From NCBI GenBank assembly GCA_030446775.1, contig JAUJMQ010000009.1, positions 17,492 to 81,491 of the forward strand: 64,000 nt of DNA, written 5' to 3'. The notes below the pieces were generated by a model that saw nothing but the letters and a program-made list of their open reading frames with translations, was not told the origin of the DNA and made no database searches. Positions within the stretch are counted from its first letter, which is position 1, and each line of letters starts with the position of its first letter. This stretch comes from Egibacteraceae bacterium. Lineage in GTDB: Bacteria; Actinomycetota; Nitriliruptoria; Euzebyales; Egibacteraceae. This document shows positions 48,263-58,172 of this stretch, in pieces. A program made the translations under genes and the position numbers.

Positions 48263-49666
48263 TCAGTGCGGCGGCGGGTGCCCGGCGGTCGGGGCGGCCG
48301 GGGGCCGCGGGGGGGGGTCGTCTGCCCGGTGCAGGCCGGCGCGCGAGTACGCCGGGATCTGCCCGCCGGCCACCCAGGCGGAGGTCTCGCGGGCCGCGCA
48401 CAGCTGCCCCAGCACCTGGCGGCGCAGGGCGGGCAGCCGCAAGGCGGCCGGGTCGTCCAGCGCGATGGCCAGCACGCGCACGGCGCCACGGGCGCCGGCC
48501 ACCTGGCGTGCGAGGTTCCGCGACCACGGCGCCAGGTCGGCTCGCAGGCGCTGGTTGCCCAGCGAGGAGCACAGACGCGCTGCGGTCGCTGCCAGGCCGT
48601 CGAGGACCGCCGCGACGTGACGCACGGCGTCCCGGCGACGGTCGGGGCTGGTCTCCCAGGTCCGGCCGAAGGCCTCCAGCGGCTCGGCGAGCGCGTTGGC
48701 CAGCTCGTCGCCGGGCTGCAGCGGCGACCGCCGCGCCAGATCGGCGAGGACCGCAACGGCGGCGGCATCGTCCTCGTCGCCCGTGACGGCCAGCAGAGCG
48801 CGCCGCCAGGCCGCCTCCGGGTCGTAGCCGTCCGGGTCGGCGGCGTACTCACCGATGGTGGACAGGGCGATGCGCGACGCCTCCGGCTGGAGGGCGAGGT
48901 TGGCCAGGATTCCGCTGGCGGCGGATCCCAGGCCGGCTTCGCGGCCTCGCAAGGGCCCCAGGTGCGGATCGTCGCGCATGCAGCCGTCGTTGACGGGGTG
49001 GTTGTCCCAGTACAGGACCGGTCGGCGCAGGCTGGCGCTGACGGCGCGCGTGTGCGCGAGCGTCAGCCGCTGCGAGCAGACGTCCGGGCCCGTCCAGCAG
49101 ATGTCGACGTCGGGGGAGATGCGTTCGCCGATCTCCCGCACGTAGGGCGCCGCAGGGTCGCCGTGGTAGTGCAGCGGGACGAACCACAGCCGGCGGTCGG
49201 CTCCCCGCTGCGCGAGCGCGCCGCGGACACGCTCGACGACGGAAGCGTGCGCGGCGGCCAGCGTCGGGAAGCGCCGGGCGTCGGCGCTGGTGGCGAACGC
49301 GTCGGGCATGTCGTCGGTGAGCAGACAGAACCGGCGCACACCGGCGTCGTCGGCGGCGCCAAGCTTGGCGAGCAGCCGAGCCACGTCGTGGTCGTCGGAG
49401 GCCCGCAGCCCCAACGGGCTGACGCCGAAGCAGAACTCCACGCCGGACCGGGCGCACGCGCGAGCCAGGCTGGCGAATCGGCGCCAGTCCGAGGGCCGGT
49501 ACGGCTCGCGCCAGCGGTCGCGGTGCAACGGGTCGTCCTTGGGCGCGTAGGCGTAGGCGTTGAACCCGTGCCGGGCGAGGAATCCGACGAGGCGCTCCCG
49601 CTCCTGCCACGACCACGGGCGCCCGTAGAAGCCCTCGACGACGCCGCGGACGCCCAACGCCGTCAC
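48263..49666 (-). CDS. GH84 beta-N-acetylglucosaminidase (O-GlcNAcase-like)
   Basis: 467 aa. GVVEGFYGRPWSWQERERL is the GH84/hyaluronidase-2 signature. FNAYAYAPKDDP, FGVSPLG, and RFCLLTDDMPD with the paired catalytic Asp residues follow, then WTGPDVCSQ and YWDNHPVNDG. It removes terminal beta-linked GlcNAc by substrate-assisted catalysis. No signal peptide is seen, so it is probably cytosolic. The C-terminal 130 residues are a helical domain ending in a Pro-rich tail. GTG 49666 overlaps the stop of the MBL-NEW3 gene (GTGA), so the two are translationally coupled. Confidence 0.85.
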   Translation of the reverse strand: MTALGVRGVVEGFYGRPWSWQERERLVGFLARHGFNAYAYAPKDDPLHRDRWREPYRPSDWRRFASLARACARSGVEFCFGVSPLGLRASDDHDVARLLAKLGAADDAGVRRFCLLTDDMPDAFATSADARRFPTLAAAHASVVERVRGALAQRGADRRLWFVPLHYHGDPAAPYVREIGERISPDVDICWTGPDVCSQRLTLAHTRAVSASLRRPVLYWDNHPVNDGCMRDDPHLGPLRGREAGLGSAASGILANLALQPEASRIALSTIGEYAADPDGYDPEAAWRRALLAVTGDEDDAAAVAVLADLARRSPLQPGDELANALAEPLEAFGRTWETSPDRRRDAVRHVAAVLDGLAATAARLCSSLGNQRLRADLAPWSRNLARQVAGARGAVRVLAIALDDPAALRLPALRRQVLGQLCAARETSAWVAGGQIPAYSRAGLHRADDPPPRPPAAPTAGHPPPH

Positions 49667-51456
49667 GTCACCGACACCAGCGCCTCCGCGTGCTGGCCGA
49701 ACCGCCGCTCCCCCACCCGCAGGTCGGCTGCCACGATCGCTCGTCGCACGGTGGTGCCCGGTGCGGGGGTGACGGTGAACGGCAGCTTGGCGTGCTCGCC
49801 GGGCCGCAGGTACGCCGACGACTGCGCGGAGTCGACCTTCCAGCCGGTCGGCGCGACGATCGTGACGGTGACGTCTTCCGCGCTCGGGCACGGGTTGCGG
49901 ACCTCGACCTCCAGCGACACGGGCTCGCCCTCGGCGACCTCGGTCTGGTACGGGCGGATCCAGGCCGCGAACCCCTCCGCGTCGAAGTCGGTGCTCTCCA
50001 GCGGGAGCAGGTCCTTGTGGAGACGCTCGAGCTGCGCTCCGCGCTCCAACAGGTCCTCCAGGAACCCGTCGCCCACCCGCACGGGGCCCCAGTGGCCCGT
50101 GAGCAGCAGCTCGGGCTTCAGCCGCAGGTACAGCTCCCCGGTGGTCCGGTAGTCACCGATGCGGAACCGGTTCTGATAGACGTAGTTCAGCCATCCGTCT
50201 TCGCCGTGCTGGTCGCCGGTTGCCAGCACACGGGTGCCGTCGACGGTGGCCTCGACCGCGACCGCGTGCAGCGTGTGGCCCGGGAGGGGATGCAGGGTGA
50301 GCTCGTGCTCCTCCCAGCGGAACGGCTGACCCAGCGGGATGATCCGATCGACCTGCACGGGCTCGTACCACAGGCACGGCAGGTCGTGGTAGGACGGGTC
50401 CGCCAGGACGTCGGCGCAGTTGGCCCCGGCCCAGACCTGGGTCCCCTCGACCTCGCGCAGGAGGTTGAACCCGGCCACGTGATCGTCGTGGTAGTGCGTC
50501 GGGATGACGACGTCGATCTTGGACACCCCGTACATCTTTCGCAGGACCGGCATGGTGTACAGCCAGGGGCGGCGTGACGCACGGTCGCTGCCGGCCGGGA
50601 TGCCGTAGTACTGGTCGTACCCGTAGTCGATCAGCAGCGCCTTGCCGCTGTCGGACAGCAGCACGTACGTCATCGAGTGGGCGGTCCGGTTGTACAGCCG
50701 GTGCGGCAGCACGTGGTCGGAGGGGCGGTTGCGGCGCTCGATCACGTCGAGGTGCTCGCCACGGAGCGCGAGCAGCTTCTTCAGACGGCCCACGAGCAGG
50801 TTGATGGCGGCGTCGACGTCGTTCATCACCTGGCCGTGGGACGGCAGGAGCACGTCGGGACGCCGGTCCTGCACGTCGAGCAGGGACAGCGTGGTGGCGG
50901 CCAGCCCCTCGGCGCCGGCGTACGACCACTGGGTGGCCGCGAGCGACCACAGCTTGCCCGGGGCCGCGAGGAGGTCGCCGGTGAAGGCCAGCCGGCGCCC
51001 GTCGATGCGGGTGAGGAACCCGACCGATCCCACCGTGTGCCCCGGCAGCGGCACGACGATGAAGGGGCGACCGCCGAACCATGTGGTGCGGTACTCCGGC
51101 AGCGTCCCGGCGACCGGGATGGACTCGGCGATCGTGAACCGGTCCTCGCGGACGTTGTAGTTGTTCCACAGGTTCCGGGACTGCCAGTGGTGCTCCACCG
51201 CGGTGAACAGCTCGACCTCCGCCCCGGGGACCCAGATGCGCGCGCCGGCCTCGACGGCGCGGGGCAGGCCCTGCGCCTGGTCGCGGTGGTGGTGGGTCAT
51301 CAGGACGTCGCTGACCCGCTCGACGCCGATCTCGGAGAGCGCGTCGAGGACGTCGCCCGCACCGAAGTCCACGACCACGGCCTCGCGCCCGTCGCGCAGC
51401 ACGTAGACGTTGCAGGTGTCGACGAACCGGAACAGGTTCTCTGACAGTTGCTGCAT
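49663..51456 (-). CDS. Double metallo-beta-lactamase protein with C-terminal NEW3-like domain
   Basis: 597 aa. First MBL domain (residues about 5-220): MTHHHRDQAQGLP in place of HxHxDH (Gln replaces the last His), PLPGHTVGS, FTGDLLAAPG. Second MBL domain (about 245-455): IPTHYHDDHVAG (complete HxHxDH), PLPGHTLHAVAV, LATGDQHG, LLTGHWGP. Residues about 505-597 form an Ig-like NEW3 domain (SLEVEVRNPCPSAEDVTVTIVAPTGW, in part) similar to one in the neighbouring alpha-mannosidase. No signal peptide. ATG 51456 is preferred; GTG 51459 directly before it is possible, with GAGGAAG upstream. I know no described protein of this build. Confidence 0.75.
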   Translation of the reverse strand: MQQLSENLFRFVDTCNVYVLRDGREAVVVDFGAGDVLDALSEIGVERVSDVLMTHHHRDQAQGLPRAVEAGARIWVPGAEVELFTAVEHHWQSRNLWNNYNVREDRFTIAESIPVAGTLPEYRTTWFGGRPFIVVPLPGHTVGSVGFLTRIDGRRLAFTGDLLAAPGKLWSLAATQWSYAGAEGLAATTLSLLDVQDRRPDVLLPSHGQVMNDVDAAINLLVGRLKKLLALRGEHLDVIERRNRPSDHVLPHRLYNRTAHSMTYVLLSDSGKALLIDYGYDQYYGIPAGSDRASRRPWLYTMPVLRKMYGVSKIDVVIPTHYHDDHVAGFNLLREVEGTQVWAGANCADVLADPSYHDLPCLWYEPVQVDRIIPLGQPFRWEEHELTLHPLPGHTLHAVAVEATVDGTRVLATGDQHGEDGWLNYVYQNRFRIGDYRTTGELYLRLKPELLLTGHWGPVRVGDGFLEDLLERGAQLERLHKDLLPLESTDFDAEGFAAWIRPYQTEVAEGEPVSLEVEVRNPCPSAEDVTVTIVAPTGWKVDSAQSSAYLRPGEHAKLPFTVTPAPGTTVRRAIVAADLRVGERRFGQHAEALVSVT

Positions 51457-51494
51457 CACGGGTCTTCCTCGCTGGTGTCAAGCCGGGGTCTGAG

Positions 51495-52298
51495 TCAGTG
51501 GCGGTGGTTGCTGTCGGGCGCGCGCGGGTCGCCGGGGTGCTCATGGCCGGCGGCGACCGTCACGAGCTCGGCTCGGCGCTGCCCGAGCCAGGCGTCGAAC
51601 CGCCGGCCGCGCTCGGCGGCCAGCAGATCCGCCGCGATCGCCTCCCGGACGGCCTCCAGGGGGACGGTGGCGGCCGGGGTGACCGCCTCGACCCTGGCCA
51701 CGTGCCAACCGAGCTCGCTGCGCAGCGGGCCGACGACGTCGCCGGGCGCGGCGGCGAACAGCGCGTCCTCCAGCGGACCGCAGACCTGCCCGCGGGAGAC
51801 CTGCTCAACGGTGGCGCCCGCCGGCGCGCCGGCGGAGCCAGTCGACCGGACCGCTGCGGGCTGCGACGACGGGGCCCGGGACCGGGCCCGGGCGGCGACC
51901 ACGTCGGCGCTGCCGCGGTCGGCGAGCACGAGGTGGCGCACCCGGCGGGTCTCGGGCCGCAGGTAGCGGTCGACGTTGCGGGCGTAGTATTCGTTGACAA
52001 CGTTGTCGGCGACGGTCACGTCGGCTGTGACCGCCTCGAACACCGCAGCGACGACACCGGCGTCGGGCTCGGCGGCGGCGTCGTCGACCAGCGCTCGCGA
52101 CGCCGCCTCGGCCGCGACCACGGCCTCGTTCACCAGCGCGTGGAGCACCCAGCGCCGCAGGCGCCGCTCCGCGGGGCTGCCCGCCGCGGGCAGCGACTCC
52201 GGCCCGGCCTCGGCCCGGATCCGCTGCACTCGCCGCGCCACATCGGCTCCCGTGATCTCCAGGGCGCCCACGGTAGCGAGCGTCTCTGGACGCGTCAC
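51495..52298 (-). CDS. Parvulin-type (PpiC) peptidyl-prolyl isomerase, no signal peptide
   Basis: 267 aa. N-terminal helical SurA-like part (LEITGADVARRVQRI; RRWVLHALVNEAVVA), a linker helix, and a rotamase domain at residues about 140-235: RVRHLVLADRGSADVV, EQVSRGQVCGPLEDALFAAAPGDVVGPLRSELGWHVARV (in two parts). The loop between the first strand and helix is shortened and Ser/Ala-rich. It lacks the signal peptide or lipobox usual for SurA/PrsA proteins. GTG 52298 overlaps the alpha-mannosidase stop by 4 bp, and the gene sits inside a glycosidase operon, so it may help fold those large enzymes (inference). Confidence 0.75.
   Translation of the reverse strand: MTRPETLATVGALEITGADVARRVQRIRAEAGPESLPAAGSPAERRLRRWVLHALVNEAVVAAEAASRALVDDAAAEPDAGVVAAVFEAVTADVTVADNVVNEYYARNVDRYLRPETRRVRHLVLADRGSADVVAARARSRAPSSQPAAVRSTGSAGAPAGATVEQVSRGQVCGPLEDALFAAAPGDVVGPLRSELGWHVARVEAVTPAATVPLEAVREAIAADLLAAERGRRFDAWLGQRRAELVTVAAGHEHPGDPRAPDSNHRH
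51996..52007. promoter_or_regulatory. Second copy of the palindrome GACAACGTTGTC, inside the parvulin gene
   Basis: Identical 12-bp palindrome to 57805-57816, with the same downstream GGC on the plus strand. It encodes DNVV in the parvulin reading frame. Confidence 0.45.
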
Positions 52299-55200
52299 CC
52301 CGACCTCGCCCGCGCAGCGACGGCGCCGGCGCGCTCGCGTCCCCGGCCGACCTCGAGTGTCAGGCTCGGGGTGTACAGCACCCGCCCGAAGTACATGACC
52401 TTGACCAGCGCCCAGGCGGTCGTCGGGACCGTACCCGGCGGGCACCGCACGGCGAACCGGACCGTCTCCACGCCGCGCGGCGGGACCGCGAAGCCCTGCG
52501 TCCACGGCGACACGTGTTCCCAGGTTCCCCACGGGCTGATGATCTGTGCCTCACCACGGATCTCACCGGCCACGAGGTTGGACAGCGCGACCTCCACGGC
52601 AGCACTGTCGCCGGGCCCCACGTCCACGGCCGCCGTGCGCAGGTCGACGCCCAGCTCCCCGCCGGCGGAGAACGTCCCTGCCGGATCGAGCCGGCGGTCG
52701 GCGATCACGGCCTTGCGGGTGGCGCGTTCCAGCAGCAGCACCCGCGACACCGCTGCCGCCGGCGGCCCCGCCTGTCCGGCGGCGGCCGGACCGTAGTCGA
52801 CGGTGACGACGTCCTCGTGCGTCTGCCCGGCCTCGTCGGCGATGCGCGCGGCGACGAAGTAGCGGCCCGGGGCAGCGTCCGGCGGCGGATGCACGGTGGC
52901 GGTCATCTGCAGGTGCGCGCCGGGGGCCAGCCGGTACACGCGGTCGGCGGGCTCGGCGACCCAGCCAGGCGGCGCGACGATCTGGATGCGGCCGGCGACG
53001 GGGCCGTCGGTTCGCTCCGAAGCGACGACGACGGGCACGTCGAACGTCGCGTCGGCGAGGATCGCCCGGGGTGGGATCTGCACCGTGACGGGCTGGTAGC
53101 CCAGCGGCGCCGCGCCCTTGTTGTGCAGCCAGTAGTCGCTGTGGACCGGCTGCGCGGGCTCACGGCGACGACCGAGCGCGACGACGTCGGCGGGGGCCGG
53201 TGGCCGCTCGACGACCGCCCCGAGGGTGACGATCTCGTAGGGCTCCAGCCGGTGGCGGACCACGCCGCCGGTCACCGCGACCGGTCGGCGGCCGTGCTCG
53301 AGCAGATCGGTCACGAAGGCGCCGCGCAGCGGCTGGGGGAAGCGGATCTCCACGTCGGCGACCTGCCCGTGGGCCTCGTAGCAGCGCAGCGCGATGCCCG
53401 CCGACGGGTCCATCACCGTCCCCGCCATGCTGGCCATCGGGTTGCCGGCCGGCTTCATGGCGGTGACGACGACCGTCTCGGAGTCGACGGCGACGAGGGA
53501 GGTGGCGGCCGGCAGCGCACCGGCGTGCACGTCCAGCGTGCGCGCGCGCAGCGGGTTGTTGTGCTCGTGACCCGCACGGACCATCCCGGCACGTCGCCAG
53601 TCTCCGGCCGCGGCGACCAGCGCGTAGCAGAACTCGTGGGTCCAGTGCTGGAACTGGAAGCTGGACCCGTCGGGCGCGGTGCGGCGAGGGGGTCGAGCCA
53701 CACGCCCGACGGCCATCCGCTGCACGAGCGCAGCAACGACAGGTACAGGTCGCCCCGCGCGTCGACGTTGAAGCCGGGCAGGCCCCGGTTGCACACCGCG
53801 ACGGTGTAGTCGTCGGTCCGCCCGTGGTCGCCGTCGAGGTCGGCGGGCTGGCTGACGTCGATGACCGCGTCGACGAGGTCGTCGCCGAGCGCGGCCAGCG
53901 CCGCCCGGGTCGACGCGCGGTCGGAGCCGGCGACCAGCAGCACCGGCAGGTCGCGGACCCCCCGCAGGTCGGCGTTGGGCCGCCACGTCTCGCGCAGCGG
54001 GCGCTGTGCGGGGATCCACATCCGTGCCGCCCCGTCGGCGGCCAGTCGCCGGTCGAGGTGGGCGCGACAGCGCGGGCCCGCCGCGGCGACGACCTCGGCG
54101 GCGAAGGGGTTGAGGTCGGGACCGCCCACGACGATGCGCACATCGGGCAGGTTGGAGTCGGCGTCGATGCTGCCGTAGCGGCTGCCGGTGGCTCGCGACA
54201 CCGTCGACGTCACGCCCTTGCGGACGAGCGCGACCACGAGGTCGCGGACGGCGTCGTCGCCTCCCCAGCCGTCGGGCGCGACGACCTCGGCGACGCTGAG
54301 CGCGCGGGAGCCGCGCTCGCCGGCGTGGCCGGGCTCGTGCAGCGCGACGCGGGTGGTCGCGCCGACGCCGAACCAGTTGTAGGCCGGGTTGTCCAGGGTG
54401 TAGGGCACGTCGGCGACGTCCACCAGGGGGAAGCCGAACCCGCGTCCGACGACGGCGTTGCCGACCTCCGAGACGGGCATGCCGCCGGCGACGTCGGCGG
54501 CCACGCGCATGCGAAACAGCGTGTCCTGGCCGGAGAAGCCGTCGAGCCGGGTGACGCACTCGACGCGTGCGACGCCCCCGTACAGCGCGACCTGTTGGAC
54601 GGTGTCGCACCCCGACAGCCTGCCCCGGGCGACGATCCGCTCGCCGACGGCCGACCGCTCGGTCGTCACGGTCGCGGGCCGCTCGGCCGCGGACCGGACG
54701 CTGCCCCGCGGCAGCAGGTGCCAGGGGCCCTCACCGAGCTGGGGGTGGGTCGGGTACTCGTCGTAGGCGAGCAGCTCGTTGCCGAGCTCTCCCGGCTTGA
54801 GCACCGACCGGCCGTCGCGGCGGTCGACGAGGTCGCAGATCGCCCCGCCGCGGTCCGCGTCGACCTGCACCTCGTAGCAGCCGTTGGTGATGCGCCGTGT
54901 GTCGACCCGCTGCCAGCGGGCGTCGTCGGGGAGCGCCGCGGCGGGCCGCAGCCGGTAGGTGCGGTAGCCGACGCCGGGGACGTCGGTGGCGACGAACACG
55001 AGCACGCAGCGCAGCAGCCGCCCGGCGTCGTCGCGCACCTCGGCCTCGACGACGAACGGCACGGCGTGGCCGGCGTCGTCGGTGAGGTCCAGGCCGGGGG
55101 CGGGGTCGACGAGCTCCACCTCCGCTCGCACGACGTCGGTCCGCGTCCACGACAGGGCGTTGAACACCGCCAGCGGCTGCCCGCCTGCGCGGGTGTCGAT

Positions 55201-56736
55201 GTGGCGGCCGATGTGGTCCAGGGCGTCGTCGAGCACCTCGCGCGCCAGCTCCCACGTGTCGCGCCAGCCGCCGACCAGGTCGAGGTAGACCTGGTCGGAC
55301 TCGGTGCCGGTGATGCCGTCGTGGTGGGCGCCGAACAGCAGCTGCCGCCACGCCTTGTCGCAGGCCTCGGCCGGGAAGCGGGCACCCAGCAGCGCGGCCA
55401 TGGTGGCGAACTTCTCCGCCGCGAGCAGCGTGTTCTCGCCGGCTCGCTGCGCCTGTTTGGTGTCGATGTAGGACACGTCCTTGCCGGTGTAGACCGGGTT
55501 CATGTCACGCGTCTGGGGACTGGGCCCGCCACGCTGCGCGAGCTCGGCTTGGACGGCGCGGAAGAAGTCACGCGGCAGCGCGACCTCGAACTTCGGCCAG
55601 CTGTAGCGGGTGTTCCAGTCACGGTGGATGGCGGTGACCCAGCGGTTGGGCGGCGTGTAGTCGGTGCCCACCGGCAGCAGGACGTTGCGAGTGGCGGCGA
55701 CCGCCTTGAGCTCGCCGAACAGGCGCAGCGCCTCGGCCTCGGCGTCGGCGAGGGTGGCGGCCTTGTCCAGGTCCCACCCGGCCGAGTAGTGGTTGGCCAT
55801 GTAGCTGGTGAGCAGGCTGCGGCCGCTGGGCGACACCCAGTCGAACTCGCTGTCGAACTGCATCCGCGGGTTGCCGCCGGGGGCCCGGTTGGGCCCCCAC
55901 TGGTGGAACGGGCCGCGCGCCCAGGAGCTGGAGGTCAGGCCGGCGTCGGCCATCATCCCGGGGAACTGGGGGTCGTGGCCGAACACGTCCAGCTGCCAGG
56001 CGGTGGCCGGCCGGCCGCCGAGGACGTCGCGCTGGTAGCCGACACCGTAGACGGCGTTGCGGACGGTGCTCTCGGCGCTGGTGAGGTTGGTGTTGGCCTC
56101 GTTGTACGTGCCGCCCATCAGCTCCAGCCGGCCCTCGTCCAGGAGCCGGCGCAGGTAGCCGCGCTCGGCGGGGAACACGTCCCAGTACGGCTTGAGGTAG
56201 TCGAGCTCGGCCAGGACGAACTTGTAGTCGGGGTCGCGGCGCGCCATGTCGAGGTGGGCCTCGATCAGCGTGAACGCCGGGTGCTGGCCGCGGCCCTCCC
56301 AGGGCCGCTCCTCGCGCGACAGCTTCTCCCACGTCTCGGTGTAGAACGCCTGGGTGTTCCACCACACCGGGTCGTAGTGGAAGTGCGACACCAGGAACAT
56401 GCGCCAGCCCGGCTCGGCGACGACGAAGGAGAAGGGGCGCCGGTCGGCCACACCGGCATGCTCGGCGCGGACCTCGGCCGGCACGGTGTCACCCGGCCGG
56501 AGGCCGTGCGCGACGGCCACGCCGACCTCGACGCGGGCCTCCTGCCCGGGCGCGAGGTCCGCCACCGCCGCCCGCCGGGCGGTGACGACCCCGTCGCCGA
56601 CGACCTCGACGGTCGCCGGCGCGTCCACCGACCACCCGGCGTCGCCGGCGTTGACGACGGTCACGGCCACCACCTGAAGCGGGTCGTCGTCGGACGCGAC
56701 GAACAGCTCGGTCGACGCCGCCTGCGTGATCCTCAC
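52295..56736 (-). CDS. GH38 alpha-mannosidase with NEW3-like C-terminal domains (one frameshift)
   Basis: About 1,480 codons, larger than usual. Residues 1-110 are an Ig-like domain, then the GH38 catalytic core: LVSHFHYDPVWWNTQ (zinc-binding His and Asp), LELMGGTYNEANTNL, AWQLDVFGHDPQFPG (nucleophile Asp and zinc Asp/His), FGAHHDGITGTESDQVY, then the all-beta C-terminal region. Two NEW3/Ig-like modules close the protein (IQIVAPPGWVAEP; ISPWGTWEHVSPW). The frame shifts at about 53686-53695 (WLDP then RRTAPDGSSF). No signal peptide is seen, so cytosolic removal of alpha-mannosyl residues is likely. GTG 56736 is 40 bp after lacI. Confidence 0.87.
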
Positions 56737-56776
56737 CGGAGAGCCTGTCTGGTGGTGGCGGTCGGCGGCCCTGGCG

Positions 56777-57760
56777 TCACGGTGGGATTTCGCCCGAGCC
56801 CCGTGTCACCAGCCGTGTCGGGAGCACGACCTGGCGGGGCGGCCCGGTGTCGCCGGCGAGCCGGCGGAACAGCAGCTCGGCGGCCGCACCGCCCATCGCG
56901 GCGGGGTCGTGGGCGATGACCGTGATGGGCGTGGCGAGCATGTCGGCCAGCTCGAAGTCGTCGAACCCGACCAGGGCGACCCGACGGCCGGGGTCGCGCA
57001 GCGCCCGCAGCGCCCCCAGGCTCATGCGGTTGTTGACGGCGAACACGGCGGTCGGCGGGTCGGGCAGGGCGAGCAGCTCGCGCGCCGCCGCATGAGCGTC
57101 CGCGGCGTCGTGGGGCCCGATGCGCAGCAGCCGCTCGTCGACGGCGATGCCGGCCCCGGCCAGGGCGGCCCGGTAGCCGAGGGTCCGCTGCGCCGCGGTG
57201 AACACGCTGGTGCTGTCGCCCAGCAGCCCGATCCGGCGGTGGCCGGAGGCCAGCAGGTGCTCGACCGCTCGGCGGGCGCCTGAAACGTTGTCGACGACGA
57301 CGGCATCCGCCTCGATGCCCCCCGGCGGGCGGTCGATGAAGACCACCGCCGTGCCGGCGGCCAGCTCTGCCAGCAGGTAGCGGTGGTCGCGCCCCGCCGG
57401 CACCAGCAGGATGCCGTCGACCCGGCGCATGCACAGCGTGGCGACGAGCTCTTTCTCGTGCTGGGCGTCCTCATGGGTGCTGCCGGCGATCACCATGTAG
57501 CCCTCGTCGCGCGCCACCTGCTCGACGGCGCGGGCGATGCCGGAGAAGAACGGGTTGCCGACATCGCCGATGACCAGCCCGACGGTCGAGGTCTTCTGGC
57601 CCGGCCGAAGGCTGCGCGCCAGGTCGTTGCGGTGGAAGCCCAGCCGCTCGATCGCGTCCGTCACCCGGACCGACGTGTCGGGGGCGACACCGCGCTCGCG
57701 GTTCACGACACGGGACACCGTCTTCAGGCTGACGCCCGCGGTCGCGGCGACGTCCCGCAT
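56777..57760 (-). CDS. LacI-family transcriptional regulator
   Basis: 327 aa. HTH and hinge MRDVAATAGVSLKTVSRVVNRERGV, DAIERLGFHRNDLARSLRPGQ; periplasmic-binding-like domain with TVGLVIGDVGNPFFSGIARAVE, FIDRPPGGIEADAVVVDN, GHRRIGLLGDS, VALVGFDDFELADML. It should bind a sugar effector and repress or activate the surrounding glycosidase operon. A GACAACGTTGTC palindrome lies 45 bp upstream of ATG 57760. Same strand as, and 40 bp before, the alpha-mannosidase gene. Confidence 0.9.
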   Translation of the reverse strand: MRDVAATAGVSLKTVSRVVNRERGVAPDTSVRVTDAIERLGFHRNDLARSLRPGQKTSTVGLVIGDVGNPFFSGIARAVEQVARDEGYMVIAGSTHEDAQHEKELVATLCMRRVDGILLVPAGRDHRYLLAELAAGTAVVFIDRPPGGIEADAVVVDNVSGARRAVEHLLASGHRRIGLLGDSTSVFTAAQRTLGYRAALAGAGIAVDERLLRIGPHDAADAHAAARELLALPDPPTAVFAVNNRMSLGALRALRDPGRRVALVGFDDFELADMLATPITVIAHDPAAMGGAAAELLFRRLAGDTGPPRQVVLPTRLVTRGSGEIPP

Positions 57761-57804
57761 CGTGGGTCGGATGACTGCTCCACCGCCTCCGTGTGACGGC
57801 GCCG

Positions 57805-57816
57805 GACAACGTTGTC
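57805..57816. promoter_or_regulatory. LacI-type operator GACAACGTTGTC upstream of lacI
   Basis: Perfect 12-bp palindrome with the central CG typical of LacI-family operators, 45 bp before the lacI start. It is repeated exactly at 51996-52007. Confidence 0.6.
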
Positions 57817-57889
57817 GGCCACCAAGCCACAGCGGTTCGGCCCTGTCAAGATCCCCGGACGACGAGGCAGGTAGCCGACACCGGAGCGG

Positions 57890-58003
57890 TCAAACCGCCA
57901 CGACCGGAACCGCGAGCCACGGCGCTTGCGTCAGCCGCTGGTCGCCGGTCACCAGCGGGCAGCGCAGCCGGCGGGCGAGCGCGGCGGCGTCAACGACGAC
58001 GGG
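57890..58003 (-). pseudogene. VapC-like PIN-domain toxin, C-terminal stump
   Basis: Only DAAALARRLRCPLVTGDQRL and the tail APWLAVPVVAV remain, i.e. the last third of a PIN domain including the CPLVTGD strand and acidic residue. The first acidic residues and most of the fold are absent, so it cannot be an active ribonuclease. It follows the VapB-like gene directly, in the order of a normal vapBC operon. Confidence 0.6.
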
Positions 58004-58172
58004 TCGCAGCGTCCAACCGCTCCTCCCGCTCCCGGCGGGCCTCGTCCAGTGCGCCGGCGACGTCGACACCGTGCACCGGCTCGTCCTCGCCCAGTCCCTC
58101 CAGCCACTCGCGCTGGCTCGGGAGCGACAGGTCACGGCGGAGCACGTGGACAACGTAGTCGCCCGGCGTCAT
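57990..58172 (-). CDS. VapB-like antitoxin (orphan), coupled to the aldolase gene
   Basis: 60 aa: MTPGDYVVHVLRRDLSLPSQ, REWLEGLGEDEPVHGVDVAG, ALDEARREREERLDAATRRR. Acidic C-terminal half with helical heptads, like the toxin-binding tail of VapB-type antitoxins, but no clear ribbon-helix-helix or AbrB motif, so the family is tentative. ATG 58172 overlaps the aldolase TGA by 4 bp (ATGA), so it is translated with a sugar-catabolism operon. The matching toxin is only a stump (57890-58003). Confidence 0.5.
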   Translation of the reverse strand: MTPGDYVVHVLRRDLSLPSQREWLEGLGEDEPVHGVDVAGALDEARREREERLDAATRRR

